From: a virus
Direction: 5' to 3' (one strand)
Length of the DNA: 21,630 nt
Virus record (IMG/VR): IMGVR_UViG_3300017605_000677
Coordinates: 1-21,630 of that record
Every line of letters starts with the position of its first letter. The stretch's first letter is position 1. Shown here one piece after another: positions 5,606 to 13,076 of this stretch. The notes under the pieces are model-generated. The model was given only the letters and a program-made list of their open reading frames with translations. It ran no database searches and was not told the origin of the DNA. A program made the position numbers and the translations under genes.

Positions 5606-5630
5606 GCGGGATGTGCCTGTACCATCCCGC
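5606..5630 (+). promoter_or_regulatory. 8-bp perfect hairpin before the portal gene
   Basis: GCGGGATG (5606-5613) is the exact reverse complement of CATCCCGC (5623-5630), with a 9-base loop. It sits in the 80-base gap between the Gly/Ala-rich gene and the portal start, one of the few gaps in this operon. There is no T-run after it, so a simple terminator is unlikely. It may control portal translation, stabilise the downstream mRNA or mark a processing site. Confidence 0.45.
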
Positions 5631-5648
5631 CCCGTGGCGATCAGTGAG

Positions 5649-7670
5649 ATGACGCTTCGGGAAGCCCGCCGGTCTCGCGCGGGCTCATATACGCCGAGCG
5701 AGGAAGAGAAAGAGGGCCTGCGCGCATTGGAGTCGCGCTGGCACCCCTTCGAGCCATTGCGTCTCTCCTACGAGCGGCAATGGTCCATTAACCTCGCATT
5801 CCTGATCGGAATGCAGTACGTCCGGTGGGACGCCGCCACCCGGCAGGTGCTCTACCAACAGACCCCGTCGCTGCGCTGGCGGGCGCGCGCGGTCCACAAC
5901 TTCTGCCGCCCCTACGTCGAGAACGAGGTCGCGAGTTCCGGGGCGTTTAACCCGACCTTCAAGGTCCGCCCGAAGAACTCCGACCCCGAGAACTTCAACA
6001 AGGCCGAGTCGAACCAGGACGTGCTGTTGCACTACTGGGACAAGCTCGGCATGCGCTCGAAGCGCTACGACCTGCTCTACCTCGTGAAGACGATGGGCAC
6101 CGGCTGGCTCTACGCCGGCTGGGACCGCGAGGGCGGGAACTCGATGACCTCGGAGCCCGAGATCATCAACGTCCGCGGCAAGCCGACGCAGGTGGCGCAC
6201 ACCGAGTACGAAGGCGACATCGACTCCTACGCGGTTTCCCCGTTCCACATCTACTACGACCTCGCCGCGTCCCGCCCCGAAGACCTGCGCTGGCTGATCC
6301 ACGCGCGCGCCGTCCCGATCGAATGGGTGGAGCAGCACTACCCCGAAATGGCCGACCACGTGCCGCTCGGGCTCGAGCGCGAGATCATCCAGCGCCAGCG
6401 CTGGGTCGTCGACCTTGCAGGGCCGACCGGCGCGCTCTCGATGCAGGCACCAGCGGAGACCCGCAAGGATTGGGTGCTGGTCCGCGAACTGTACGAAATG
6501 CCGTCGCTCGACTTCCCCAACGGTCGCTACTTGGTCGACGGCAACGGCGTGCTCCTCGAGCAGCCGAAGGACAACCCGACCCCGAAGGGCCGCCTGCCCT
6601 TCATCCTCTTCCGCGACATGCTCGTCCCAGGACGCATCGCCGGGCAGTGCAACCTCGACAACCTGATCGAGATGCAGCGGTCCTACAACCGCAAGGCGAG
6701 CAAGAAGGAAGAGCACATCGTCCTGACGGCCAACGCCAAGATCCTCCTGCACGGGCAGTCCGACATTCCGCAGTCGGCCTTCTCGACCGAGGTGGGAGAG
6801 ATCGTGCCGTGGCACGGGACGGCGCCGCCGGCCTACCTCCAGCCGCCGTCGATGCCGCCCGAGACCGACACCGAACTCAACCGCGACCGCTCGGACATGG
6901 ACTTCATCACCCGCGCCTTCGGGCCGGGTCGCGGGCAGTACCCGGGCAAGGTCTCCGGGAAGATGGTGTCCCACCTGATCGAGCAGGAGGACCGGAACAA
7001 GGCCCCGATGGTGGACCGGCTGTCCGAGGGGCTTTGCTCCTGGGGCTCGCTGATCCTCCAGCTGGCGCAGAAGTACGTGATCGAACCGCGCCTGATCCAC
7101 GTGATCGGACGCAACAAGCAGTTCTCCGCGAAGGAGTTCATCGGCCAGGACGTGGACGGGAACTACGAGTGCTCGATCGAAGTCGAGTCGATGTTCCCGA
7201 AGTCCCGCACCATGGCGATGGAGTTGATCGTCCCGCTGACCCAGCTGGGTTGGCTCTCGCCGCAGAACAAGCAGGACCGGGCGCGGGTCTTCAAGTCGCT
7301 CTCAATGGAGGACGACGCGCCGCTGGTCGAGGACGCGATGCTCGACATGCGCTGCGCGCGCAACGAGAACCGCCTCCTGATGATGGGCCAGATGGTCCCC
7401 AAGGCCGAGTACTGGGAGGACCAGGACATCCACATGCTCATTCACGCGGAGTGCGCGAAGAGCGACGAGTTCAAGAAGGCGCACCCGATCATCCAGGACT
7501 TCCTGCGCGCCCACATGCAGACCCACATCGACTTGGCGATGCCGCGGGCGGGCGTCACGGTCCCGACCGAAGAGTCCTCCGCCGAGCCGGCTCCGCAGAT
7601 CGACGCTGGCTCTCCGCCGCCCGCGCCGATGGCGCAGGGTCCGCAGCTGTCCATGAACGCCTACACGTAG
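5649..7670 (+). CDS. portal protein
   Basis: This encodes 673 residues from the ATG at 5649. The portal forms the dodecameric ring at one capsid vertex, through which DNA enters and leaves and on which terminase and tail proteins dock. The length is close to P22-type portals (about 725). Characteristic core sequence is visible: YERQWSINLAFLIGMQYVRW near the start, then RARAVHNFCRPYVENEVASS, a region with MGTGWLYAGWD, and a helical stem region with LIEMQRSYNRKASKKEEHI. The C-terminus is Pro/Ala-rich. The start is uncertain: a GTG at 5634 and a TTG at 5604 are in frame upstream, and neither has a good ribosome binding site. Position between terminase and scaffold agrees with the call. Confidence 0.88.
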   Translation: MTLREARRSRAGSYTPSEEEKEGLRALESRWHPFEPLRLSYERQWSINLAFLIGMQYVRWDAATRQVLYQQTPSLRWRARAVHNFCRPYVENEVASSGAFNPTFKVRPKNSDPENFNKAESNQDVLLHYWDKLGMRSKRYDLLYLVKTMGTGWLYAGWDREGGNSMTSEPEIINVRGKPTQVAHTEYEGDIDSYAVSPFHIYYDLAASRPEDLRWLIHARAVPIEWVEQHYPEMADHVPLGLEREIIQRQRWVVDLAGPTGALSMQAPAETRKDWVLVRELYEMPSLDFPNGRYLVDGNGVLLEQPKDNPTPKGRLPFILFRDMLVPGRIAGQCNLDNLIEMQRSYNRKASKKEEHIVLTANAKILLHGQSDIPQSAFSTEVGEIVPWHGTAPPAYLQPPSMPPETDTELNRDRSDMDFITRAFGPGRGQYPGKVSGKMVSHLIEQEDRNKAPMVDRLSEGLCSWGSLILQLAQKYVIEPRLIHVIGRNKQFSAKEFIGQDVDGNYECSIEVESMFPKSRTMAMELIVPLTQLGWLSPQNKQDRARVFKSLSMEDDAPLVEDAMLDMRCARNENRLLMMGQMVPKAEYWEDQDIHMLIHAECAKSDEFKKAHPIIQDFLRAHMQTHIDLAMPRAGVTVPTEESSAEPAPQIDAGSPPPAPMAQGPQLSMNAYT

Positions 7671-7679
7671 GAACCGAAC

Positions 7680-8096
7680 ATGGCCGTCGTCAACATCACT
7701 GTCACGCCGATCAGCACCTCGGAGAACTTCTCGCTCGTCGTCACCTCCGACGACGGCGACCTGATGGCTCCGGTGAAGCTCTCGATCGCGACGGGGCAGA
7801 CCTACTCGACGACCGACCGCTGCGCGCTGGTGCATACCGCAGGGTCCGACTTCTACGAGCACTTCGGTCGGCGGATCATCCGCAACGTCGTGGCCGAGCC
7901 CATGGCGTGCAACAACGTGAGCTACGGCGTGCTGAAGCTCACCTGGGACTTCGCCTCCCAGAAGATGAAGCTGTTTGTCCAGGGAGACGGCGGGACGACC
8001 GCCCCCGCTGGCCCGCGTGACGAGGCGGAGGTCGCCAACGCGACCGCGCTCGGCACCGGGACGATGTCCTGCAAGGCGTGGATCTTTTTCCAGTAG
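7680..8096 (+). CDS. small beta-rich virion protein candidate
   Basis: This encodes a 138-residue protein with AGGA, built on the portal stop codon, before its ATG. The sequence alternates short beta-type stretches and Gly/Asp/Ser turns (VVNITVTPISTSENFSLVVT, SYGVLKLTWDF), with a few Cys (CALVH, ACNNV, CKAW). No signal peptide or membrane helix is present. Its place between portal and scaffold suggests a minor capsid, decoration or assembly protein. It is the first of three consecutive small proteins of similar size and composition. I recognise no specific family. Confidence 0.72.
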   Translation: MAVVNITVTPISTSENFSLVVTSDDGDLMAPVKLSIATGQTYSTTDRCALVHTAGSDFYEHFGRRIIRNVVAEPMACNNVSYGVLKLTWDFASQKMKLFVQGDGGTTAPAGPRDEAEVANATALGTGTMSCKAWIFFQ

Positions 8097-8107
8097 GAAC
8101 CCAACCC

Positions 8108-8563
8108 ATGATGAATTGGGCTGCCGCAGATTCCCCGGTCCACGTCACCAAGATGGGCGAGTATTTCGCCGCCCACCTGATCCTGACGTTCGACAACACC
8201 GCCGCAGGTCCGGCGGGGTCGACCGTGCTGGGCCAGACGTACGACCCGACGAACCACTACACGACCAACCCCGCGTTCTCGGACGTGGCTGGCAAGAACC
8301 TGCTCGATGTCTGCGGCTTCCGCTACATCGTCCAGGTGATGGACCCGGACGGCTCGTCCAGTTCCACGGCCAAGGGCACGGCGCAGTCGGCGTCGGGTTC
8401 GATCAAGGCGATCTGGTCCTCGGCCATCAACGCCTTCATCCTCGCGCAAGAGGGCAACGGCGGCGCCGCGGATGCGCTGACGAAGCAGAACGAACTCGAA
8501 CTCGACACGACCGCCGGAGCGCTCTCGCCCCTGTCGTTCAGTGTTGTGGTCATCGGGAGGTAA
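8108..8563 (+). CDS. small beta-rich virion protein candidate (possible decoration protein)
   Basis: This encodes a 151-residue protein. It starts at the first of two adjacent ATGs (8108, 8111), preceded by TAGGAA built on the upstream stop. The middle reads AAHLILTFDNT, then DPTNHYTTNPAFSDVAGKN, then LLDVCGFRYIVQVMDPDGSS. This is a strand-turn pattern like the short beta-sandwich proteins that decorate or cement many phage capsids (general knowledge; no specific match can be made by eye). It continues with an Ala/Ser-rich helix and a final strand (SPLSFSVVVIGR). With its neighbours on both sides it forms a run of three small proteins just before the scaffold and capsid genes. Confidence 0.7.
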   Translation: MMNWAAADSPVHVTKMGEYFAAHLILTFDNTAAGPAGSTVLGQTYDPTNHYTTNPAFSDVAGKNLLDVCGFRYIVQVMDPDGSSSSTAKGTAQSASGSIKAIWSSAINAFILAQEGNGGAADALTKQNELELDTTAGALSPLSFSVVVIGR

Positions 8564-8565
8564 TC

Positions 8566-9030
8566 GTGGCGCTCACCCCACTCGTCACCGTCCTGAACGC
8601 CGTCAACAAGATCCCGATGGGCGGGTTCAAGCTCTGCTTCTTCACGATGAGCTTCACGGCGAGCGACGTGTACACCGCCGGAGGCTTCGACATTCGCGCG
8701 AACCTCCGCAAGCTCTTCGGCACGCGCGACGTGCTCGACATCCTCTTCCTCGGGAGTTCGAGCAACGCGATCGGCACCACGACCTACGGCACCTCGCGCG
8801 CGGCGGCCCGCTACATCTTCACGCCCGGCAAGTTCGGGGCATCCGAAGCCGGAGTCGTGAAGCTCTTCGCGATGGGGCGCACCGCGGCAGCGACCGTGGT
8901 GGCCTCCGAAGTTGAACTCGCAACCAACGACAACGTGCGCGGAGCCACTGGCACCGGACTCACCTTCCAGGGCGTTGCGCTCTGCCGAGGCGAGGGTTCG
9001 ACCATCGACTCCGTCATGTCCAACAGCTGA
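8566..9030 (+). CDS. small virion protein candidate (possible decoration protein)
   Basis: This encodes a 154-residue protein that starts with GTG at 8566. GGGAGG lies 5 bases upstream, the clearest ribosome binding site in this region, and decides the start. The sequence has strand-turn character: GGFKLCFFTMSFTASDVYTA and then GGFDIRANLRKLFG, followed by DVLDILFLGSSS, a Gly/Thr-rich middle and a final GTGLTFQGVALCRGE. The arrangement 'F...Y..GGF.I...' resembles capsid cement-type proteins coded near the major capsid gene in other phages; this is inference. It is separated from the scaffold gene by a 56-base gap that holds a hairpin and a palindrome. Confidence 0.72.
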   Translation: MALTPLVTVLNAVNKIPMGGFKLCFFTMSFTASDVYTAGGFDIRANLRKLFGTRDVLDILFLGSSSNAIGTTTYGTSRAAARYIFTPGKFGASEAGVVKLFAMGRTAAATVVASEVELATNDNVRGATGTGLTFQGVALCRGEGSTIDSVMSNS

Positions 9031-9044
9031 ACCACCGGCCAACC

Positions 9045-9078
9045 GGGCCTCGCCATTCGGCGGGCCTAGGCGCCTAGG
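9045..9078 (+). promoter_or_regulatory. bulged hairpin and 14-bp palindrome before the scaffold gene
   Basis: GGCC-T-CGCC (9046-9054) can pair with GGCGGGCC (9059-9066) across a 4-base loop, giving 8 bp with one bulged T. Directly next to it, CCTAGGCGCCTAGG (9065-9078) is a perfect 14-bp palindrome. Its right end overlaps the AGGAG ribosome binding site of the scaffold gene. The two structures share bases and cannot both form in one RNA, so this may be a site of translational or transcriptional control. Confidence 0.45.
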
Positions 9079-9086
9079 AGTACGCC

Positions 9087-10130
9087 ATGAGTGTCAATGT
9101 GAAGCAAGAGGTCACGCAGGACCGCATCGACGCGATGATCGCCGCTGGCCGCGGAGACGGAGCAACGCCCGAGGCGCCTCCAGTCAACGCGCCGCAGCCC
9201 GATCCCGCCCTCGTCGCTCCTGCGGAGACCGTCGCTGACGACTTCGAGCAGGGGCAACAGCCGCAGGCTGACCCGATTGCCGAGGCCAAGGCGAAGTACG
9301 AAGCCGAACTCGAGGAGCTTCGGGAGGAACTGAAGAACACCAAGGCCCAGGTGTCGCAGTCGCATCGGCGCAACCAGGAATCTGCTCGTGATCGGCAGGC
9401 GGCTGAACAGGCCGCGCTCGCCGCGCAGGAGCGGGACCAGCGTGTCGAGGCGGCGCTGCGGCGCATGGATGGCATGGCGGCCGGGCTTGCGCAGCTTGCG
9501 AAGCTCGATCCGAGCGTGGCCGGGCAGGTGCTTCAGACCTGGGGCGCCGACGCGGCGAATGGCGGTGGGGGTCGGGACCAGTTCTCGATCCACGGCGCCG
9601 AACGCCGCGAGGATCCGCGCGTCGCCCAGCTGCAAAGCGAACTGGCGACGATGAAGCGGGACGTGAGCGGCTTCGCGTTCAACGTGAACTCCGGCGCGGT
9701 GCAGGCCACCATCGACCGAATGATGGCGGGCAACACGGCGTTCAAGGCCGCGGAGGAACTCGGCGAACTCGACGAGATCCGCGAGAAGGTGTTCACGAAG
9801 TTCCTTGAGCTTGACAAGGAAAACCCGGGTTCCATCAACCCGCACTCCCCCCGGCAGATCAACGAGGCCGTGAAGCGGCTCGTGGACGACGCCGCGAAGC
9901 GCGAACAGAAGCGCTCGAAGTGGGAGATCAAGTCCTACCGCGAGCAGCGCAAGGCGCTGAACTCGCAAGCCGGCGCCCCCACTCGAGGCCCCAACGCGCC
10001 CGTGCGCGCGGCCCCGACTCCTACCGGGCCGGCTCAAGGTGAATCCAAGAAGGCGCAGCAGGCGCGGTGGGAGAACGCTTTCACCAATGCCACGAAGGCG
10101 ACACCGAAGGGTCCGTCTTCGGAGGTTTGA
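9087..10130 (+). CDS. capsid scaffolding protein
   Basis: This encodes a 347-residue, highly charged and helical protein placed directly before the major capsid gene, as expected for a scaffold. Scaffolds template prohead assembly and leave before or during packaging. The N-terminal 60 residues are Pro/Ala/acid-rich and probably disordered. About 62-130 is a long coiled-coil-like helix (EAKAKYEAELEELREELKNT). The middle (190-260) is helical, and the C-terminal 80 residues are basic (KREQKRSKWEIKSYREQRKA), matching the basic helical ends with which scaffold proteins bind coat protein. AGGAG lies 7 bases before the ATG, within a palindrome. Confidence is high for role by position and composition, less so for family. 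Confidence 0.82.
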   Translation: MSVNVKQEVTQDRIDAMIAAGRGDGATPEAPPVNAPQPDPALVAPAETVADDFEQGQQPQADPIAEAKAKYEAELEELREELKNTKAQVSQSHRRNQESARDRQAAEQAALAAQERDQRVEAALRRMDGMAAGLAQLAKLDPSVAGQVLQTWGADAANGGGGRDQFSIHGAERREDPRVAQLQSELATMKRDVSGFAFNVNSGAVQATIDRMMAGNTAFKAAEELGELDEIREKVFTKFLELDKENPGSINPHSPRQINEAVKRLVDDAAKREQKRSKWEIKSYREQRKALNSQAGAPTRGPNAPVRAAPTPTGPAQGESKKAQQARWENAFTNATKATPKGPSSEV

Positions 10131-10144
10131 AATAGGAGCCGGGC

Positions 10145-11641
10145 ATGGCCGGCGACACCCTTACTACCTTCAGTCCCTCCCAAAAGGAGGTGTACTGCGG
10201 GATCATCAACGAAGTCCTCAACTCCAAGCAGCAGATCAACGGTTTCATCGACACCATCGACGCCCAGGGCGGCGGTGTCATCAACACGGCGCCGGGTACG
10301 ACTGCGACGCGCGGCCTGCACTTCGACGTGCATGTGACGCGCAACTCGACCGGCACCTACCAGAACCCGGAGATTGGTTTCCCGAGCGCGGGGAACCAGG
10401 GCTACCGGCAGGGCTACTTCCAGGGCCGCACGATCTACTGGCCGATGTCCGTCTCCCGCGCTGCGGTCGTCCGCACGAAGGGGAACGAGGCGGCCTACGC
10501 GCAGGTCATGGTCGAGGCCGCGGCGCGCACTGCGAAGGATCTCCAGAACGAGGAGGAGCGCGCGCTCCTCGGTGACGGTTCCGGCACGCTCGGGACCATC
10601 AACGGCGCGGTCGCCATGAGCGGTGGCAACACCATCATGACGATCACGCTGGACAACTACCAAGACCTCATCAAGTTCTACGAGGGGATGCTGATTGGCT
10701 TCTGGTCGGCCCGCACGACCGGCGCCACGCAGCACAAGTTCGCGCTGACCGGCACCGCCACGAACATCTGGCTCGCGGTCGTGTCGAGCATTGTGGCGTC
10801 GACCTCGACGCCGCAGATCGTGGTGGTGGCGTCCGACGGCGGCACGGCGGCGACCACGGAGGTTGCGTCGGGAGACGTAATCACCAAGGCGTCCGACGGT
10901 GTCAGCGGCGCCGTGGCGATCTCGCAGAGCCAGGGTCCGCGTACTTCGACGGTGCGGTTCGAGCCGAACGGGCTCGACAACATCATCAGCGACTGCGACT
11001 CCCCGATGGAGTCGGGTGCGAGCGCGGGCGGGTTCTGCGGAATCCTCGCGCCGGCCGCGTACGGCACCGCCAACCTCTCGGGTGGTGGCGGGTCGGCCAA
11101 CACGGGAGGTCTGCGCGCGTGGGCGAGCTACGTCGACCGCGCGTCGTCCGGCCGTGCGTTCTCTGACACGATCATGCAGAACATGCTCGACGCCTGCATG
11201 ATCAAGTACGGGGAGCGGCCGGACATCATCACCTGCTCCTACGGCGCTCGAACGGAGTTTGCCAACAGCAAGCTCGCGATCCGCCGCGTGGTCAACACGA
11301 CCGCGATCTCCGGCAGCACGGGTGGCGGCTTCAACGAGAACGAGGGCTCGGGTGACTTCGTCCAGTACGACGGCATCCGCATCGTTCCGAGCCGCTTCGC
11401 ACCGACCTCGGTGATCTCTTCGGCTCCGACGGCGACCTACCTCGCCTGGAACCAGGATCTCATCAAGCGCTACCAGTGGCACGGCGTCAAGTTCATTGAC
11501 GACGACGGCCTCACGTGGCGCATGTCGGGGCGGACCCCGGTGTTCGAGGCGTACCTCGAGCACACCTACGAGTTGGTGACGTTCAAGCGGAATGCACACG
11601 CGAAGGCGATTGCCGTCCTCGCGCAGTCCCCGCTGGCCTGA
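10145..11641 (+). CDS. major capsid protein
   Basis: This encodes 498 residues with GGAG before the ATG. The protein begins with a helical N-arm region (FSPSQKEVYCGIINEVLNSK), continues with a Gly/Thr-rich loop region and a helix (AYAQVMVEAAARTAKDLQNE, about 118-137), and has an inserted beta-rich, Val/Thr/Ala-rich segment near 205-275. The C-terminal third contains helix and strand patterns typical of the HK97-fold coat proteins, with RTPVFEAYLEHTYELVTFKR near the end. Length, position directly after the scaffold, and the strong terminator-like hairpin right behind it support the call. The beta-rich middle could be an insertion domain on the capsid surface. Fold assignment is inference, but the identity is well supported by context. 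Confidence 0.87.
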   Translation: MAGDTLTTFSPSQKEVYCGIINEVLNSKQQINGFIDTIDAQGGGVINTAPGTTATRGLHFDVHVTRNSTGTYQNPEIGFPSAGNQGYRQGYFQGRTIYWPMSVSRAAVVRTKGNEAAYAQVMVEAAARTAKDLQNEEERALLGDGSGTLGTINGAVAMSGGNTIMTITLDNYQDLIKFYEGMLIGFWSARTTGATQHKFALTGTATNIWLAVVSSIVASTSTPQIVVVASDGGTAATTEVASGDVITKASDGVSGAVAISQSQGPRTSTVRFEPNGLDNIISDCDSPMESGASAGGFCGILAPAAYGTANLSGGGGSANTGGLRAWASYVDRASSGRAFSDTIMQNMLDACMIKYGERPDIITCSYGARTEFANSKLAIRRVVNTTAISGSTGGGFNENEGSGDFVQYDGIRIVPSRFAPTSVISSAPTATYLAWNQDLIKRYQWHGVKFIDDDGLTWRMSGRTPVFEAYLEHTYELVTFKRNAHAKAIAVLAQSPLA

Positions 11642-11648
11642 CCTTTTT

Positions 11649-11708
11649 CTGATCCTGGGGGCCGTGGCGCACTTTGCCCCAACCGGACGCCACGGCCCCT
11701 GGGGTCAG
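11649..11708 (+). terminator. strong terminator-like hairpin after the capsid gene
   Basis: The arms are 11649-11669 and 11688-11708, with an 18-base loop. Twelve loop-proximal pairs are perfect (GGGGCCGTGGCG with its complement), and three mismatched or wobble positions follow nearer the base. A short T-run (TTTC) follows the stem on the plus strand. It directly follows the capsid stop codon, where many phages place a partial terminator to set high capsid expression against lower downstream expression. Confidence 0.7.
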
Positions 11709-11721
11709 TTTCGAGACCCCA
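11700..11721 (+). promoter_or_regulatory. alternative hairpin competing with the terminator
   Basis: TGGGGTC (11700-11706) can pair with GACCCCA (11715-11721), a 7-bp stem with an 8-base loop. Its left arm is the end of the terminator's right arm, so the two stems are mutually exclusive at their base. Its right arm reaches the A of the next gene's ATG and would block initiation there. It may act as an attenuator or simply damp translation. Confidence 0.4.
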
Positions 11722-12335
11722 TGAAGCCACCGCTCTGCTCCTACGAAATGCACTACACCTCCTACCGGAGCGCGTGGGGTGTGCTGCACGAAGAGGCGGT
11801 GGCGACGATCAAGCCGTGCCGGTGCGCCGGGCACAGCTACGTCGACTTCAACGAGCAGCTGGGGCGCCTTCACCCGGGGTTGCAGCTGGGCTTCGACCTG
11901 CGCAAGCACCGCTGGGTGATCTACAAGTTCGTGAACGAACTCGCGCGCACGGACATCGGCGGCGGGGACCACATCGTCTCCGTCTGCAAGATCATGGACA
12001 TCGTGTTCACGTGCGAGGTCGCCATCGAGTACCGCGGCAAGGACGGTGGCTGGCGCACGCGGACCGTCCCGCTGCCGTACGGCGACTGGGTGCTCCTGCG
12101 GATCGCCGCGAGCGCCACGGACCGCTTCACGCGCGGGAGCGGGTGGATCGAGCGCACCATGCTCGATCTCGAGAAGAAGAAGGAGGAGGCGCAGGCGAAG
12201 CGTGTCAAGGCGAACGCGGACGCCTGGGTGAATGACTGCATGTCCTCGGCAGATCGGGGCAACCCGTTCTTCCGCCGCCGGCAATTCCGGCAGCGCAAGG
12301 TGCGGCCCAACCACCCGGTCAAGGCGACTGCATGA
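11721..12335 (+). CDS. hypothetical protein after the capsid gene
   Basis: This encodes a 204-residue protein of unknown function that starts at the ATG at 11721, which abuts the post-capsid hairpins and has no clear ribosome binding site. The N-terminal part contains CRCAGHSYVDF, with two Cys near a His (a possible metal site, but without the rest of a zinc-finger pattern). A mixed alpha/beta middle has FVNELARTDIG, and the C-terminal part is a charged helix (LEKKKEEAQAKRVKANADAW) ending in a very basic tail with FFRRRQFRQRK. Its ATGA overlap with the next gene links it to the connector. Genes at this place in podovirus-like genomes are often unassigned. Nucleic-acid binding through the basic tail is only a guess. 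Confidence 0.75.
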   Translation: MKPPLCSYEMHYTSYRSAWGVLHEEAVATIKPCRCAGHSYVDFNEQLGRLHPGLQLGFDLRKHRWVIYKFVNELARTDIGGGDHIVSVCKIMDIVFTCEVAIEYRGKDGGWRTRTVPLPYGDWVLLRIAASATDRFTRGSGWIERTMLDLEKKKEEAQAKRVKANADAWVNDCMSSADRGNPFFRRRQFRQRKVRPNHPVKATA

Positions 12336-13069
12336 CCCAGCAAGACATCGAGAACTGGGTGCTGCGGTTCCTCCAGACCGACTACGCCAACGGCAACTGG
12401 ACGCAGGACGAGATCCGGCAGTACATCCGGGACGAGGAGCTTCGCCTCTTCGTCCACATCGTCGGGAAGGACGAGGACTTCTTCCAGGCGCCGCCGGCCT
12501 ACGTGTCGGAGGTTGCGAACCAGCAGCGCTACTCGCTGCCGCAGAATCTCTACAAGGTGCTGCGCGTCGAGCGCGTGGTCGGTGCCCTCGCCTCCGCGAC
12601 CTCACCGATCGTGATGAACCCGGTCGACCGGAACGCGGATTCGATCACCCTCGCGCGCGGCACCTATTGGCCGTTCATCGGCGGCGGGACGATGCCGTTC
12701 CCGATGAACTACCAGATCATCGGGCAGAGTCAGATGGACCTCTACCCGATCCCGAACAACACGCTCACCAACTCCATCAAGATCAACTACGCCGCGAAGC
12801 CGGCGGGGATGGTGAACCCGACCGACGTTCCGTTCCAGATCGCGAACGGTCCGGGCGGTCCGGGCCTCGACGACCTCTCGGAGTGGCATGACATCATCGC
12901 GATGGGTGCCACGCAGCGCGCGCTCGAGCACGAGGAGGCGTACCCGCAAGCGGATCGCATGGGGGCGCGCTACGCGCAGCGCCTCGCGGAACTGGTGGCC
13001 TACCTGCAACAGATCAACGTCCAGGCGCCTCGGTACGTCCGCGTCACCGAAGACACCTGGTACTCGTGA
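12332..13069 (+). CDS. probable head-tail connector (adaptor) protein
   Basis: This encodes a 245-residue protein whose ATG overlaps the previous stop as ATGA. It begins with a helical, acidic region (QQDIENWVLRFLQTDYANGN, then DEIRQYIRDEELRLF), has a central beta-rich region (YSLPQNLYKVLRVERVVGAL; DLYPIPNNTLTNSIKINY), and ends with a helical segment (ATQRALEHEEAYPQADRMGA; LAELVAYLQQINVQAPRY). The helix-beta-helix order, size and position after the capsid gene match adaptor proteins that form a ring under the portal and join it to the tail. I cannot place it in a named family by eye. Its TGA is followed 7 bases later by the next ATG. Confidence 0.6.
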   Translation: MTQQDIENWVLRFLQTDYANGNWTQDEIRQYIRDEELRLFVHIVGKDEDFFQAPPAYVSEVANQQRYSLPQNLYKVLRVERVVGALASATSPIVMNPVDRNADSITLARGTYWPFIGGGTMPFPMNYQIIGQSQMDLYPIPNNTLTNSIKINYAAKPAGMVNPTDVPFQIANGPGGPGLDDLSEWHDIIAMGATQRALEHEEAYPQADRMGARYAQRLAELVAYLQQINVQAPRYVRVTEDTWYS

Positions 13070-13076
13070 GGACGCG

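Noticed and set aside
5685-7100. A 471-codon minus-strand frame opposite the portal gene
   Set aside because: Low-complexity Val/Leu/Arg/His translation typical of antisense GC-rich coding sequence; the plus-strand portal is clearly the real gene.
6323-8020. A 565-codon plus-strand frame overlapping the portal end and the next gene
   Set aside because: Arg/Gly/Ala/Asp-rich shadow with no start signal, crossing the boundary of two good genes.
9066-11599. Long open frames on the minus strand opposite the scaffold and capsid genes (323 and 521 codons)
   Set aside because: They are rich in Arg, His, Leu, Val and Gly in the pattern produced by reading GC-rich genes backwards, have no ribosome binding sites, and lie entirely opposite well-supported genes.
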